Source: Candidatus Firestoneibacteriota bacterium (GTDB lineage: Bacteria; Oederibacteriota; D2-FULL-39-29). Taken from it: 48,556 nucleotides of DNA. The stretch lies in NCBI GenBank assembly GCA_903928075.1, contig CAIYPD010000100.1, positions 1 to 48,556 on the forward strand, written 5' to 3'. Below are positions 32,583-40,921 of this stretch, in pieces. The notes beneath the pieces are model-generated. The model worked only from the letters and a program-made list of their open reading frames with translations, did not search any database and had not been told where the DNA came from. Position 1 is the first letter of the stretch. Every line of letters begins with the position of its first letter. Position numbers and translations under genes: made by a program.

Positions 32583-34906
32583 TTTTTCCGGTAATATTTG
32601 CGGTCTGTACCGGTGTGTTTTTTTTTGATACTTTATTTTTTGGCAAGGTCTTTGCTTTTAGAGATTTTTACCGTTACTTTTATCCTTACAAGAATTTTGC
32701 CTCTGAATGGCTGCGGTCCGGCGTTTTTCCGCTCTGGAACCCGCTGAGTTCCTGCGGAGCTCCGTTTTACGCCGGGCTGCAGTCACAGGTGGCCTACCCT
32801 TTAAGCTTTATTCATTACTTTCTGCCGTTCAATTTCGGGCTGCATCTGTTTGTTGCAGTGCACTTTTTTCTTGCCGGTCTTTTCCTTTACCTGCTCTGTC
32901 TTGATCTTAAAATGAAAAACTTTGCGGCCTGTTTGGGCGGGATCATTTTTGCTTTTTCCGGTTATCTTCTGTCAACGGTTGATCTCCTTACGACTCTCTC
33001 TTCAGTTATATGGGTCCCGCTTATTGTGCTTGTTTACCTGCGCGCGCTTAAATTAGAAAGGGTAAGCATATTAATAAAATTATTTCACATCGTAATAGTT
33101 TCTTTACTGCTGGGTATACAGTTTTTAGGCGGCGAACCGACTGTTCTCTACGGTACCGGCCTCTTATTGCTGCTCCTTACCGCGGTATTTTATGAAAAAA
33201 AGAGCAGCTGGCTGTTTTTGGCGGCAGTCACAGCTCTTACTTTACTTTTCGTCTCCTTTCAGCTTTTGCCCTTCCTGGAATACCTGAAATATTCTGATCG
33301 CGGTGCTCAAAATGAACCCTTAACAAAGCAGCTGAATATGCTCTGGTCTCTACCGCCTGAACAACTGCTTAATCTGGTCATTCCCTGGTATGCCGGCGAC
33401 ATTACAAAAATAAATGTAAACTGGTACGGTACGGAGCAGATGTGGCTGAAATCCGTCTATGCGGGTTTTATCCCCGTAGTTCTATTCATTTCCGGGATAT
33501 TTTATCTAAAAAAAGAAAGTGGAGTTCGACGGCGCCTTTTTATATCTTTCTATCTCGGAGTCGTTCTCTTTGGAATTCTTGCTTTAGGCAAGTATGGCGT
33601 TTTTTATGACCAGCTTTTTAACTATCTGCCGGGCTATGGGAGCATACGCTTTCCCGTAAAATTCGTCTTTGTTGTTATTTTTCTTATTTCTGTTTTGGCG
33701 GCATATGCGTTTGACAGTCTTTTGACCCGTTACCCGGGCCGCCTAAAAAATACAAAAAGTACCGGCCCGCAGTTATTGCTCCCGGGAGTTCTTATTCTGG
33801 CTGCGGTTTTAATTGTCTACTTTAAGAAGCCGTCCGGAGAGTCTTGGACCGGCTACCTGTTTGAAAGTATTCTTATTTTTTCAGCCGCTCTAACCTTATT
33901 ATTTTTCTATCTAAATAAAAGACTAAGCAGAAAAATGTTTACCGTCTTGATCCTACTGCTGGTATTTTCAGACCTGTTTATGAATAATTATTTTATCAAT
34001 CCAAGATTGCCGGCTAAGATATATTCAGAGAATTTAGCGATTGCCTCGTATCTTAAAACTAACCAGCAAAGTTCCAGAACTTTGCTGTATCTTAAGCCCG
34101 GACAGGAGGTTTATATTTACGGGGAATCTTACGACGCAGCGATGGAAAAGGCGCTTCTTACCGTCTATCCGAACCAGAATATGACCGCCGGCCTTTATTA
34201 TGTCAACGGGTATGACTCACTAAATCCTAAGGTATTTACGGCTAACTATGCCGAACTCCGGAATACTCCGAGGGTTCGAACTTTAGATCTGATGTCGGTT
34301 AAATACATTGTGACGCGTGAGGATTTCAACACTAAATTACTAAAGAAAAAGAAAGATTATGACGGACTAAAGATTTACGAGAATATAGGCTTTCTTCCGA
34401 GATGTTATTTTTCGGCTAGTCTAAAGCCGTTCGGAGACGATCCGGCTGCGCACAAATATCTTACAGGCAATGAATTTAATCCGCATTTAGAAACGGTTGT
34501 TATTAAGCCCGGGCTTTTTTGGGACGGGAAAATAATTAAGAGCGGTAAAAATACGGTTTTAATGCAGGAAGAAGGACCGAACAAAATAAGGGTCAGAGCT
34601 GAACTGGTAAATTCCGGTGCGGTAGTGCTTACGGATACATTTTTCCCGGGCTGGCAGGCGTATATAGACGGCAAAAATACTGAAATATTATTAGCGAACG
34701 GGCTGTTTAGAAGCATCCTTTCTCCGCCCGGTAAGCATGAAATAGTATTTAAGTATGAGCCGTTGTCTTTGAGACTAGGCGTGGCTATAACAACTATAAC
34801 TATTTTAGTGGTTTTTTTAGTCCTTATATTATTGTATAATAGTTTCTTATATGGAAGAAAACCTGATTTTGGAAATAGAAAACGCCACAAAGCGGCTCTT
34901 AAATGA
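32552..34906 (+). CDS. YfhO-family membrane glycosyltransferase-like protein (copy 1)
   Basis: 784 residues with about 12 transmembrane helices and a C-terminal periplasmic beta domain. The first external loop has AFRDFYRYFYPYKNFA, FPLWN and GAPFYAGLQSQ, the conserved segment expected to carry a catalytic Asp in GT-C enzymes of this type. The end shows FFPGWQAYIDG, then a final helix. YfhO relatives transfer sugar from a polyprenyl-phosphate donor to surface polymers. It starts inside aroK (31-nt overlap) with AAAGG 4 nt upstream, and its end overlaps the TPR gene by 56 nt. Confidence 0.85.
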   Translation: MSFKSTKNQIVFPVIFAVCTGVFFFDTLFFGKVFAFRDFYRYFYPYKNFASEWLRSGVFPLWNPLSSCGAPFYAGLQSQVAYPLSFIHYFLPFNFGLHLFVAVHFFLAGLFLYLLCLDLKMKNFAACLGGIIFAFSGYLLSTVDLLTTLSSVIWVPLIVLVYLRALKLERVSILIKLFHIVIVSLLLGIQFLGGEPTVLYGTGLLLLLLTAVFYEKKSSWLFLAAVTALTLLFVSFQLLPFLEYLKYSDRGAQNEPLTKQLNMLWSLPPEQLLNLVIPWYAGDITKINVNWYGTEQMWLKSVYAGFIPVVLFISGIFYLKKESGVRRRLFISFYLGVVLFGILALGKYGVFYDQLFNYLPGYGSIRFPVKFVFVVIFLISVLAAYAFDSLLTRYPGRLKNTKSTGPQLLLPGVLILAAVLIVYFKKPSGESWTGYLFESILIFSAALTLLFFYLNKRLSRKMFTVLILLLVFSDLFMNNYFINPRLPAKIYSENLAIASYLKTNQQSSRTLLYLKPGQEVYIYGESYDAAMEKALLTVYPNQNMTAGLYYVNGYDSLNPKVFTANYAELRNTPRVRTLDLMSVKYIVTREDFNTKLLKKKKDYDGLKIYENIGFLPRCYFSASLKPFGDDPAAHKYLTGNEFNPHLETVVIKPGLFWDGKIIKSGKNTVLMQEEGPNKIRVRAELVNSGAVVLTDTFFPGWQAYIDGKNTEILLANGLFRSILSPPGKHEIVFKYEPLSLRLGVAITTITILVVFLVLILLYNSFLYGRKPDFGNRKRHKAALK
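34835..34840 (+). promoter_or_regulatory. Isolated -10 box before the TPR gene
   Basis: TATAAT lies 10 nt before ATG 34851, inside the upstream gene; no good -35 is visible and no Shine-Dalgarno sequence is present. It matches the spacing of the other predicted leaderless starts (18368, 39995, 45850 minus). Confidence 0.35.
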
Positions 34907-35495
34907 CCCGGAGAGCCGGGTCTTCCTGGACCTGGCGGAATTATATTATAAAACAGGCCTAAAAGATGAGGCTCTGTCCCTTACCATTTCCGGTCTGGAA
35001 AAACATCCAGATTTTGCTTCCGCCAGAATATTCGCAGCCCGTATTTTTATGGATAAAAACAAAATACCAGAGGCAAAGCAGGAACTTGAAAAAGTCCTGC
35101 TTACCGAGCCCGCTAATCCTGCGGCTGCGGCTTTACTTGAATCGCTCCATCGCAAGGAAGGGAATAAAACAGAAGCCGACATGATTAAAGAACAATTTGA
35201 GCAAAGTGCGGCAAAAGAAGATAAAAAAGGCAATATGGAGACTTCTACTGTAGCAGAAATCTATGTAACGCAGGGGCTGGTGGATGAAGCCATTATGATC
35301 TATGAACACCTGGCGCTTAATAACCCGCAGGACCTGAAAATAAACGAAAGGCTCCGTGAACTAAGAAAGAAAAAGGATGAACAATACCGGGACTTTCTTA
35401 AAAGACGCCAGGAAATAATAAAAACTATTCAAAAGCTTCAGGAAAATTTAAAGGGAATCCAGGAAGTCCTGCATAACCTGGAGAAAGAATTGTGA
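34851..35495 (+). CDS. TPR-repeat protein with C-terminal coiled coil
   Basis: 214 residues, no signal peptide. Helical repeat pairs of TPR type at about 20-52 (LAELYYKTGLKDEALSL), 54-86 and 126-158 (VAEIYVTQGLVDEAIMIYE), then a Lys/Glu-rich coiled coil (about 165-214). Probably a scaffold protein. It lies between two YfhO paralogues with overlaps on both sides (56 nt and GTGA), so it is likely made with them. Its partner is unknown. Confidence 0.78.
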   Translation: MEENLILEIENATKRLLNDPESRVFLDLAELYYKTGLKDEALSLTISGLEKHPDFASARIFAARIFMDKNKIPEAKQELEKVLLTEPANPAAAALLESLHRKEGNKTEADMIKEQFEQSAAKEDKKGNMETSTVAEIYVTQGLVDEAIMIYEHLALNNPQDLKINERLRELRKKKDEQYRDFLKRRQEIIKTIQKLQENLKGIQEVLHNLEKEL

Positions 35496-37834
35496 CGAAA
35501 CAGTTAAAGAGCCCGGCGACCTATTTAGCACTGCTGGTCCTTGCGTCTATCTTCTTCTGGGCCGAAATGGTTTTTTTTGATAAAATACCCTTCTTCCGGG
35601 ACACTCTGCTACAGTTTTACCCCTGGCAGTCTTTTGCGAATAATTCGCTAAGCGGCGGCACGCTCCCTTTATGGAATAATTACTCAGGCGGAGGCGCGCC
35701 TTTCATCGGCAACCTGCAATCTGCCGTGTTTTACCCCTTAAAACTCTTTTTCGTTCTTCTCCCTTTCGGCGCCGCGGTGAAAAGCTTTATTATTTTAAAT
35801 TTTATAATTGCCGCATTTGGAATGTTCTTTCTTGTCAGGGATTTTAAGATAAGCAGTAGCAGTGCTTTTTTTGCGGCATTAATATTCAGTTTCAACGGAT
35901 ATCTGGTAAGCCGCGTGGAATTCTGGAGTGTGCTGGGTTCTTCCGTCTGGCTGCCCGCAATAATGTTTTTTTTAAAGAGATTTATAGATTCCGGAAAATT
36001 TAAGTATTTTTTGTTCGCGGTTTTTTCTCTGGCGATGCCTCTTTTGGCCGGTAGTGCCCAGATATATTTCTATAATTTTATCATTCTGACTGCGTTCACC
36101 GTCTGGTACGCTGTTTCCTCCAAAAAACTGTGGTGGCCTTCGTTCTGCTATTTTCTGGCCGCCAGTGTTCTCTCTTTACTCCTTTCAAGTATCCAGCTCT
36201 TTCCTTTTCTTGAATTTGTTTCCAACTCAGTCCGGCAGGCAGGGATGGATATTAACCTGGCATCCACCTGGTCGCTGCATCCTTTCAAACTGGTTAATTT
36301 TCTTACGCCTTATTTTTGGGGAAATCCTTCTGAATCCGCGTATTTCGGCTCGGACCAGTTCTGGGCCGGCAGTTTTTACTGTGGTATCCCCGTCATAGCA
36401 CTCTTTTTAACCTCGGTATTATTCTTTTTTAAAAAAGGAAAAGGTCTGGACCGTAAGACAAGGGGGACGGTAATATTTTTCTCTCTGCTTTTAACAGTAT
36501 TTTTTGTGCTCTCCCTGGGCCGCTACGGCTTTTTATATAACCTGCTGTATAAATTCATTTTACCTTTCCGTATGATTCGCTATCCTGCGGTGGCTATCTA
36601 CGGAGCGGTCTTTGCAGTTTCGGTCTTAGGCGGGCTGCTGGCCGGTAAAATTGCGGAAAATATTAAAGATAGAAAATTAATGAAGACGGAGGTATTGAGT
36701 TCAGCGATGGTACTACTGGTCACAGCCGGCCTGTATATTTATGTTAACTATTTTAAGACAGGTGCGGATCCGGTGAGAATTGCCGTTACCGCGAGAGCAT
36801 TAATTACAGCCGGCGGGCTGCTCATTTCTCTGGCAGCGGTATTTTATCTGGTCTCGGTGAAAAAAGCAAAAGCGGATACTTTAATATTTCTACTTTCCGG
36901 TCTCCTGCTTTTTGACCTCTTTATTAATACAAGCGGAATCATACCTTTAGGCGGGGCAAAAGAAGTATTTTTAGAGCCGGCGGTAAAGAATTATCTTAAA
37001 GCAGATAACTCTGATTTTCGTATTGCGACCACACCGGGAACCTACGCAACTTTTGGTCAATTATATGAGAGTTCAAGGACTCCCCGGGACGGGTATCCTT
37101 ACAAGTCCTACCTGAACGATATTAAAAGTATGATGTATGATAACTATTCGATGTTTTGTGGCCTTGAATGCTTCAATGTTTACGACCCGATGCGGCTCAA
37201 GCGGCAGGAAATACTGGCCTACCGTTTCAAAAACCAAAATTCAGCTTTTGAAACAAATCTTTTAAATATCTTTAATGTAAAATACTGCCTTTCAAATACT
37301 GAGCTTAAAGAAAACGGGCTGGTGCTTCGAACGAAACTTGACGGCATTTTTATCTACGAAAACAAGAAGGTTCTGCCCAGAGCGTATGTAGTATATAATA
37401 CCCTGCACGCAAAAGATGCTGCCGCGGCTTTTGAGAAAGTTACCGCAAAGGATTTTCTGCCGCTTGAGTACGCGGTTCTTGAAGAACCCGGTCCTGCTCT
37501 TTTACCAAAAAGCACTTTTAAGGCTGAAGAAGCCGGGGTCATCTATCCCTCGGCGGAAAGAGTTATAATAGACTTTAACGCGGTTAAAAATGGGCTCCTG
37601 GTCCTGTCTGATGCTTATTATCCCGGCTGGGAAGCTGAAGTTGACGGCGTAAAAACAAAAATTCTAAGAACAAATTATATGTTCCGGGGGGTGATTATCC
37701 CGGCAGGCAGGCATACGGTCGAGATGGGTTACCGGCCGCTCTCGTTTAGAGTAGGGGTTGCTGTTACTACCGTTACCTTGATTTTCCTGCTGCTGGTCTC
37801 TGTATGGATATGGGAAAGAAAGATCTCTCTGTAA
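35492..37834 (+). CDS. YfhO-family membrane glycosyltransferase-like protein (copy 2)
   Basis: 780 residues, GTG start overlapping the TPR stop. Same design as copy 1: FFRDTLLQFYPWQSFA, LPLWNN, GAPFIGNLQS in the first external loop, about 12 helices, and YYPGWEAEVDG with RPLSFRVG near the end. The two are clear paralogues but diverged. The final 31 nt overlap the glycosyltransferase gene that follows. It probably transfers lipid-carried sugars outside the inner membrane; the acceptor is unknown. Confidence 0.85.
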   Translation: MTKQLKSPATYLALLVLASIFFWAEMVFFDKIPFFRDTLLQFYPWQSFANNSLSGGTLPLWNNYSGGGAPFIGNLQSAVFYPLKLFFVLLPFGAAVKSFIILNFIIAAFGMFFLVRDFKISSSSAFFAALIFSFNGYLVSRVEFWSVLGSSVWLPAIMFFLKRFIDSGKFKYFLFAVFSLAMPLLAGSAQIYFYNFIILTAFTVWYAVSSKKLWWPSFCYFLAASVLSLLLSSIQLFPFLEFVSNSVRQAGMDINLASTWSLHPFKLVNFLTPYFWGNPSESAYFGSDQFWAGSFYCGIPVIALFLTSVLFFFKKGKGLDRKTRGTVIFFSLLLTVFFVLSLGRYGFLYNLLYKFILPFRMIRYPAVAIYGAVFAVSVLGGLLAGKIAENIKDRKLMKTEVLSSAMVLLVTAGLYIYVNYFKTGADPVRIAVTARALITAGGLLISLAAVFYLVSVKKAKADTLIFLLSGLLLFDLFINTSGIIPLGGAKEVFLEPAVKNYLKADNSDFRIATTPGTYATFGQLYESSRTPRDGYPYKSYLNDIKSMMYDNYSMFCGLECFNVYDPMRLKRQEILAYRFKNQNSAFETNLLNIFNVKYCLSNTELKENGLVLRTKLDGIFIYENKKVLPRAYVVYNTLHAKDAAAAFEKVTAKDFLPLEYAVLEEPGPALLPKSTFKAEEAGVIYPSAERVIIDFNAVKNGLLVLSDAYYPGWEAEVDGVKTKILRTNYMFRGVIIPAGRHTVEMGYRPLSFRVGVAVTTVTLIFLLLVSVWIWERKISL

Positions 37835-38538
37835 TAATTCCGGCCTATAATGAAGAGAAAAGGATCTCCCGCTCTGTTAGTTTACTCAAAGAGTATCTGA
37901 ATTCTCTGGATTTATATTATGAGATAATAATAGTTGATGATGGAAGTAAAGATGCCACTTCAGAAATTGTAAAAAAACTTGCCTTAACAGAGCCTGCAAT
38001 AAAACTCATTAGAAATGCGGTCAACACCGGAAAGGGTTTCGCAGTAAAGCACGGGATGGAAGAAGCCACGGGCGCCTGGCGTATCTTTACGGACGCCGAC
38101 CTTTCGACACCACCGGAAGAGATAGGTAAGGCCCTTATTTGTTTGAAGGAAGGTTATGAGGTGGTAATCGGCAGCCGGAGAGTAAAAGGCGCTAATATAA
38201 AGAGCCAACAGCCACCGTTGCGCAGAACCTTTAGTCATATCTTCCATCTGGTAAGACGGCTTATGCTCCTTAGAGACATTAAAGATACGCAATGCGGTTT
38301 CAAAGCTTTCAGTGCCCGGGCCGCTAAAGAGATATTTCCCCGCCTATCTATTTTAGGCTTTGTTTTCGATGTGGAAGTAATAGTCATAGCCAAAACTCTC
38401 GGATACAAGATAAAAGAAATGCCGGTCAACTGGATAGATGACACCAGAAGTACCCTTACCCCGGCAAAGCATCTCCGGGAAGTGGCGGGGGACCTAATAA
38501 CTATTAGAAGGAATATTAAAGAAGGAAAATACCGTTAA
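37804..38538 (+). CDS. Family 2 glycosyltransferase, polyprenyl-phosphate-sugar synthase type
   Basis: 244 residues. VIIPAYNEEKRI, VDDGSKD and the metal-binding TDADLSTP are GT2 hallmarks, and KDTQCGFKAF is typical of dolichyl-phosphate beta-glucosyltransferase-like enzymes. No transmembrane tail is visible. Such enzymes load a sugar onto a polyprenyl-phosphate carrier, which fits supplying the two YfhO-type transferases encoded upstream. The start overlaps copy 2 by 31 nt; ATG 37810 is an alternative and neither has a clear ribosome binding site. Confidence 0.86.
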   Translation: MDMGKKDLSVIIPAYNEEKRISRSVSLLKEYLNSLDLYYEIIIVDDGSKDATSEIVKKLALTEPAIKLIRNAVNTGKGFAVKHGMEEATGAWRIFTDADLSTPPEEIGKALICLKEGYEVVIGSRRVKGANIKSQQPPLRRTFSHIFHLVRRLMLLRDIKDTQCGFKAFSARAAKEIFPRLSILGFVFDVEVIVIAKTLGYKIKEMPVNWIDDTRSTLTPAKHLREVAGDLITIRRNIKEGKYR

Positions 38539-38539
38539 A

Positions 38540-38601
38540 GCAAATTCGAAGCACTAAACTCGAAATTCGAAAATAAATCTTTGAAGGGATATTTAAATAG
38601 G
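38540..38601 (+). repeat. Left inverted repeat (TTCGAA-rich) of a bounded segment
   Basis: 62 nt beginning 2 nt after the glycosyltransferase stop, containing CAAATTCGAA, ACTCGAAATTCGAAAA and AATCTTTGAAGGGATAT. Its reverse complement matches 38988-39049 at about 44 of 58 aligned positions without internal gaps. The ATCTTTGAAGGGATAT part also resembles the hairpin core found in the family A arrays. Confidence 0.65.
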
Positions 38602-38651
38602 TTGATTTTGGAAGGTTTTGTTACTTCGAAACAAAGACGGGAGGTTTGTAA

Positions 38652-38924
38652 ATGCCAGATGAGATAAAATGCGAAATAATTGAGTTGCATACAAAAACAG
38701 GTGTTTGTATTGGGTCAGCCAAATGCCAAAAAGGCGAAACTTACATATTAACAGGCAGGACCCCTGAACCGGTAGGAATGTGCGGCCGGGCATATGCAGC
38801 TATTCATCCAATGGGATTTTCTATGCGTTGGTCTGAAAAAATGCCATTTGAAAAAGACGGACATGTAGATGTTACCTGCCCGGATGGCTGTGTGGTCTAC
38901 CGGCTTTCAAGAATAAAGCGCTAG
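38652..38924 (+). CDS. TIGR04076-family small protein
   Basis: 90 residues. The pattern of an early beta strand pair, PVGMCGRAYAAIHPMGFSM in the middle and VTCPDGCVVYRL near the end matches the small uncharacterised TIGR04076 family. Its four cysteines (positions about 19, 25, 44 and 75-79 region) suggest metal or redox chemistry but this is not shown. GGGAGG (38640-38645) lies 6 nt before ATG. The gene lies between two inverted repeats. Confidence 0.75.
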   Translation: MPDEIKCEIIELHTKTGVCIGSAKCQKGETYILTGRTPEPVGMCGRAYAAIHPMGFSMRWSEKMPFEKDGHVDVTCPDGCVVYRLSRIKR

Positions 38925-38945
38925 AATAATTCAATAGAGCGCTTT
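38915..38945 (+). terminator. Possible terminator at the end of the TIGR04076 gene
   Basis: AAAGCGCT (38915-38922) and AGCGCTTT (38938-38945) form an 8-bp perfect stem with a 15-nt loop followed by one more T and AAAG. The stem overlaps the stop codon. The long loop and lack of a T-run make termination uncertain. Confidence 0.4.
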
Positions 38946-38975
38946 TAAAGTTAAATATTTTTTTAAGGAGAAGCA

Positions 38976-39059
38976 ATGAGAAAGAATCCCTTTAAATATA
39001 TTTTCGACGATTCTATTTCGAGTTTCGAATTTAGAATTTCGAATTTGGCTCTTCTGTGA
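38976..39059 (+). CDS. Short leader ORF coupled to nfo
   Basis: 27 codons from ATG 38976, with a strong AAGGAG (38965-38970) 5 nt upstream, ending at TGA 39057-39059. The stop overlaps the GTG start of nfo (GTGA, 39056-39059). Most of the ORF is the right inverted repeat, so the peptide (MRKNPFKYIF..., then Phe/Ser-rich) is unlikely to have its own function. It probably brings ribosomes to the nfo start. Confidence 0.5.
   Translation: MRKNPFKYIFDDSISSFEFRISNLALL
38988..39049 (+). repeat. Right inverted repeat (TTCGAA-rich) of a bounded segment
   Basis: Inverted partner of 38540-38601, with TTTAAATATATTTTCGA, TTTCGAGTTTCGAATTTAG and AATTTCGAATTTGG. It lies inside the 27-codon leader ORF directly before nfo. 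No target-site duplication was found at the outer ends. Confidence 0.65.
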
Positions 39060-39889
39060 ATCTTGGTTTCCATGCTTCCATATCTGGTGGTCTGGTAAAT
39101 GCTCCTCTTGAGGCTTCTTCGCTTGGCTGCACAACTTTTCAGATATTTTCAAAAAATCCGAGAGGCTGGGCAGCCGGACCGCTTACAGCGGAGGAGATAA
39201 AACTCTTCAAAGATACGGTAGCCGCTAAAAAGATCTATCCGGTGGTGGTTCATACCAGTTATCTTCTCAATCTTGCCTCAGAGGATAAATTACTTCTGGA
39301 GAAATCTATCAAGGCTTTTGCCTTTGAAATTGCAAGGGCCGAAGAAATAGGCGCAGATTATATCACTACCCATATAGGCAGTTGTGGTTCCTGTGCTAAA
39401 AATGAAAGGTTCCCGGTTATTCTTGAAGCCATTGAAAAGTCCGTAAAATTCTCAGGTACAAAAAGTGTCGGTGTGCTTTTTGAAAATTCAGGGAGAAAGG
39501 CCTCGCCCGGCGGGGAGTTAAAAGACCTGGCCCTTCTTGTTAAAAAGTGCGGAGTCCGGTTTGGCATTACCTTTGACACCTGTCATGCTTTTGTTGCGGG
39601 ATATGACATAAGGATTAAAAAAGTCCTTGAGGACTGTATTGAAGAAGCAGAGAAGATAGCCGGAGCGGGAGTTATAAAGGTGATACATCTTAATGACTCT
39701 AAGGGTAAACTGGAAAGCGGCCTCGATCGGCATGAGCATTTAGGAAAAGGCGAAATCGGGAAGAAAGGGATTGTAGAAACCATAAATCATCCTAAATTGA
39801 AAGGCCTTCCTTTTATTTTGGAGACACCTAAGGAACCGGAAGGGGCAGATAAGCGCAATATTTTGTTTGCTATGAAATGTGTCAAATAA
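39056..39889 (+). CDS. nfo: Endonuclease IV (AP endonuclease)
   Basis: 277 residues, GTG start. All nine zinc ligands of the family can be placed: H66, H106, E143, D174, H177, H211, D224, H226, E256. The N-terminus MNLGFHASISGG matches the usual start, so GTG 39056 is correct. The enzyme cuts DNA 5' to abasic sites in base-excision repair. There is no ribosome binding site of its own; the leader ORF supplies one. Bases 39890-39979 hold a low-complexity GATGATGAATGATTGATAAT tract and a small AAGAGA/TCTCTT hairpin (39921-39939). Confidence 0.95.
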   Translation: MNLGFHASISGGLVNAPLEASSLGCTTFQIFSKNPRGWAAGPLTAEEIKLFKDTVAAKKIYPVVVHTSYLLNLASEDKLLLEKSIKAFAFEIARAEEIGADYITTHIGSCGSCAKNERFPVILEAIEKSVKFSGTKSVGVLFENSGRKASPGGELKDLALLVKKCGVRFGITFDTCHAFVAGYDIRIKKVLEDCIEEAEKIAGAGVIKVIHLNDSKGKLESGLDRHEHLGKGEIGKKGIVETINHPKLKGLPFILETPKEPEGADKRNILFAMKCVK

Positions 39890-39979
39890 ATAAGATAATT
39901 GATGATGAATGATTGATAATAAGAGACTACTATTCTCTTCATTCCTTATTTTCTGGCTGGATTTCTAAGGTTTTTCTGC

Positions 39980-39985
39980 TATAAT
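39980..39985 (+). promoter_or_regulatory. Extended -10 box predicting a leaderless mRNA
   Basis: TGCTATAAT (39977-39985) with the TG extension that can replace a -35. ATG 39995 is 9 nt after the box, so the leader would be about 3 nt. No Shine-Dalgarno sequence is present. Confidence 0.55.
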
Positions 39986-39994
39986 ACTAAGAAC

Positions 39995-40921
39995 ATGCAA
40001 AAGAAAGTTGTTTACATCCTAATTCTGAGTTTTTGTTGTTTGGCTGCTTTTTCTTGCGGAAAAAAGGCGGATAAGGGTCCGGTAATTGCTTTGGTTAATT
40101 TAGAGCCTGTTTATCAGTCGGAATTAGACTTTTTGAGCCGCTATACAAACCTTGAGTATAGTTTTTTGGGCTCAGGGACTCATGCTACGCAGGACTTTTT
40201 AAATAAAATAATAGAGAAGAAGATAATTCTTCAGGAAGCTAAAAAGAAGGGAATTACTCTCTCATATGGGGAACTTGAAGCTTATCTTAAGCATATCAGT
40301 GACGAGTTTTTCACAAAGAAATTCAAGGATTTGCTGAAAGAAAGGCTTATTTCCTTCGAAGACTGGAAAGAATTTATGGCCGGACAAGCGCTGGCCGAAA
40401 AACTGGGCGAGTCTGAAATGAAAATGGTTTCCGTAGAGCCAGTGGAAATTAGCAGGTATTACTACGGTCATTTAAGTGAATTTATGCATGCGGAACAAGC
40501 TCGGGCCTATCAGATATTGGTCAAAACTGAGACAGAAATAAAAGAAGTTCAAAACCGGCTTGAGCGGGGCGAAGAATTTGAGAAAATTGCCAGAATTAAG
40601 TCCATAAGCCCCGAGAGCGAAAAAGGCGGGGATTTGGGTTATTTTTCAAAAGAACAGATGCCCCCGGAAATAAGCGAGGCGGTCTTTAAGCTGGCGGTGG
40701 GAAAAATAAGCGGCCCGGTTCATACGGCTTACGGCTATCATCTGCTTAAGCTAACAGAAAGAAGAAAAAAAGGCACGGCAACACTTGCAGAAGCCGAACC
40801 GGTAATTATAAAAAAGTTAAAAGCAGAAAAGAAAGAGACCTATTTCAAAGAATGGATAAAAGAACTTGCTAAGAATGCTGAAGTCAAAATAAGCAAGGAT
40901 CTTTCGGGGGTAGTTAAGTGA
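39995..40921 (+). CDS. Lipoprotein peptidyl-prolyl isomerase (PpiC/parvulin type)
   Basis: 308 residues. Lipoprotein signal with Cys21 after AAFS. A SurA-like helical N-terminal part at about 35-150, then a parvulin domain at about 160-255 (ARAYQILVKTE, GGDLGYFSKEQMPPE, VHTAYGYHLLKL). It is likely a membrane-tethered periplasmic foldase. The stop overlaps the next PPIase gene (GTGA). Predicted to be translated from a nearly leaderless message. Confidence 0.87.
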   Translation: MQKKVVYILILSFCCLAAFSCGKKADKGPVIALVNLEPVYQSELDFLSRYTNLEYSFLGSGTHATQDFLNKIIEKKIILQEAKKKGITLSYGELEAYLKHISDEFFTKKFKDLLKERLISFEDWKEFMAGQALAEKLGESEMKMVSVEPVEISRYYYGHLSEFMHAEQARAYQILVKTETEIKEVQNRLERGEEFEKIARIKSISPESEKGGDLGYFSKEQMPPEISEAVFKLAVGKISGPVHTAYGYHLLKLTERRKKGTATLAEAEPVIIKKLKAEKKETYFKEWIKELAKNAEVKISKDLSGVVK

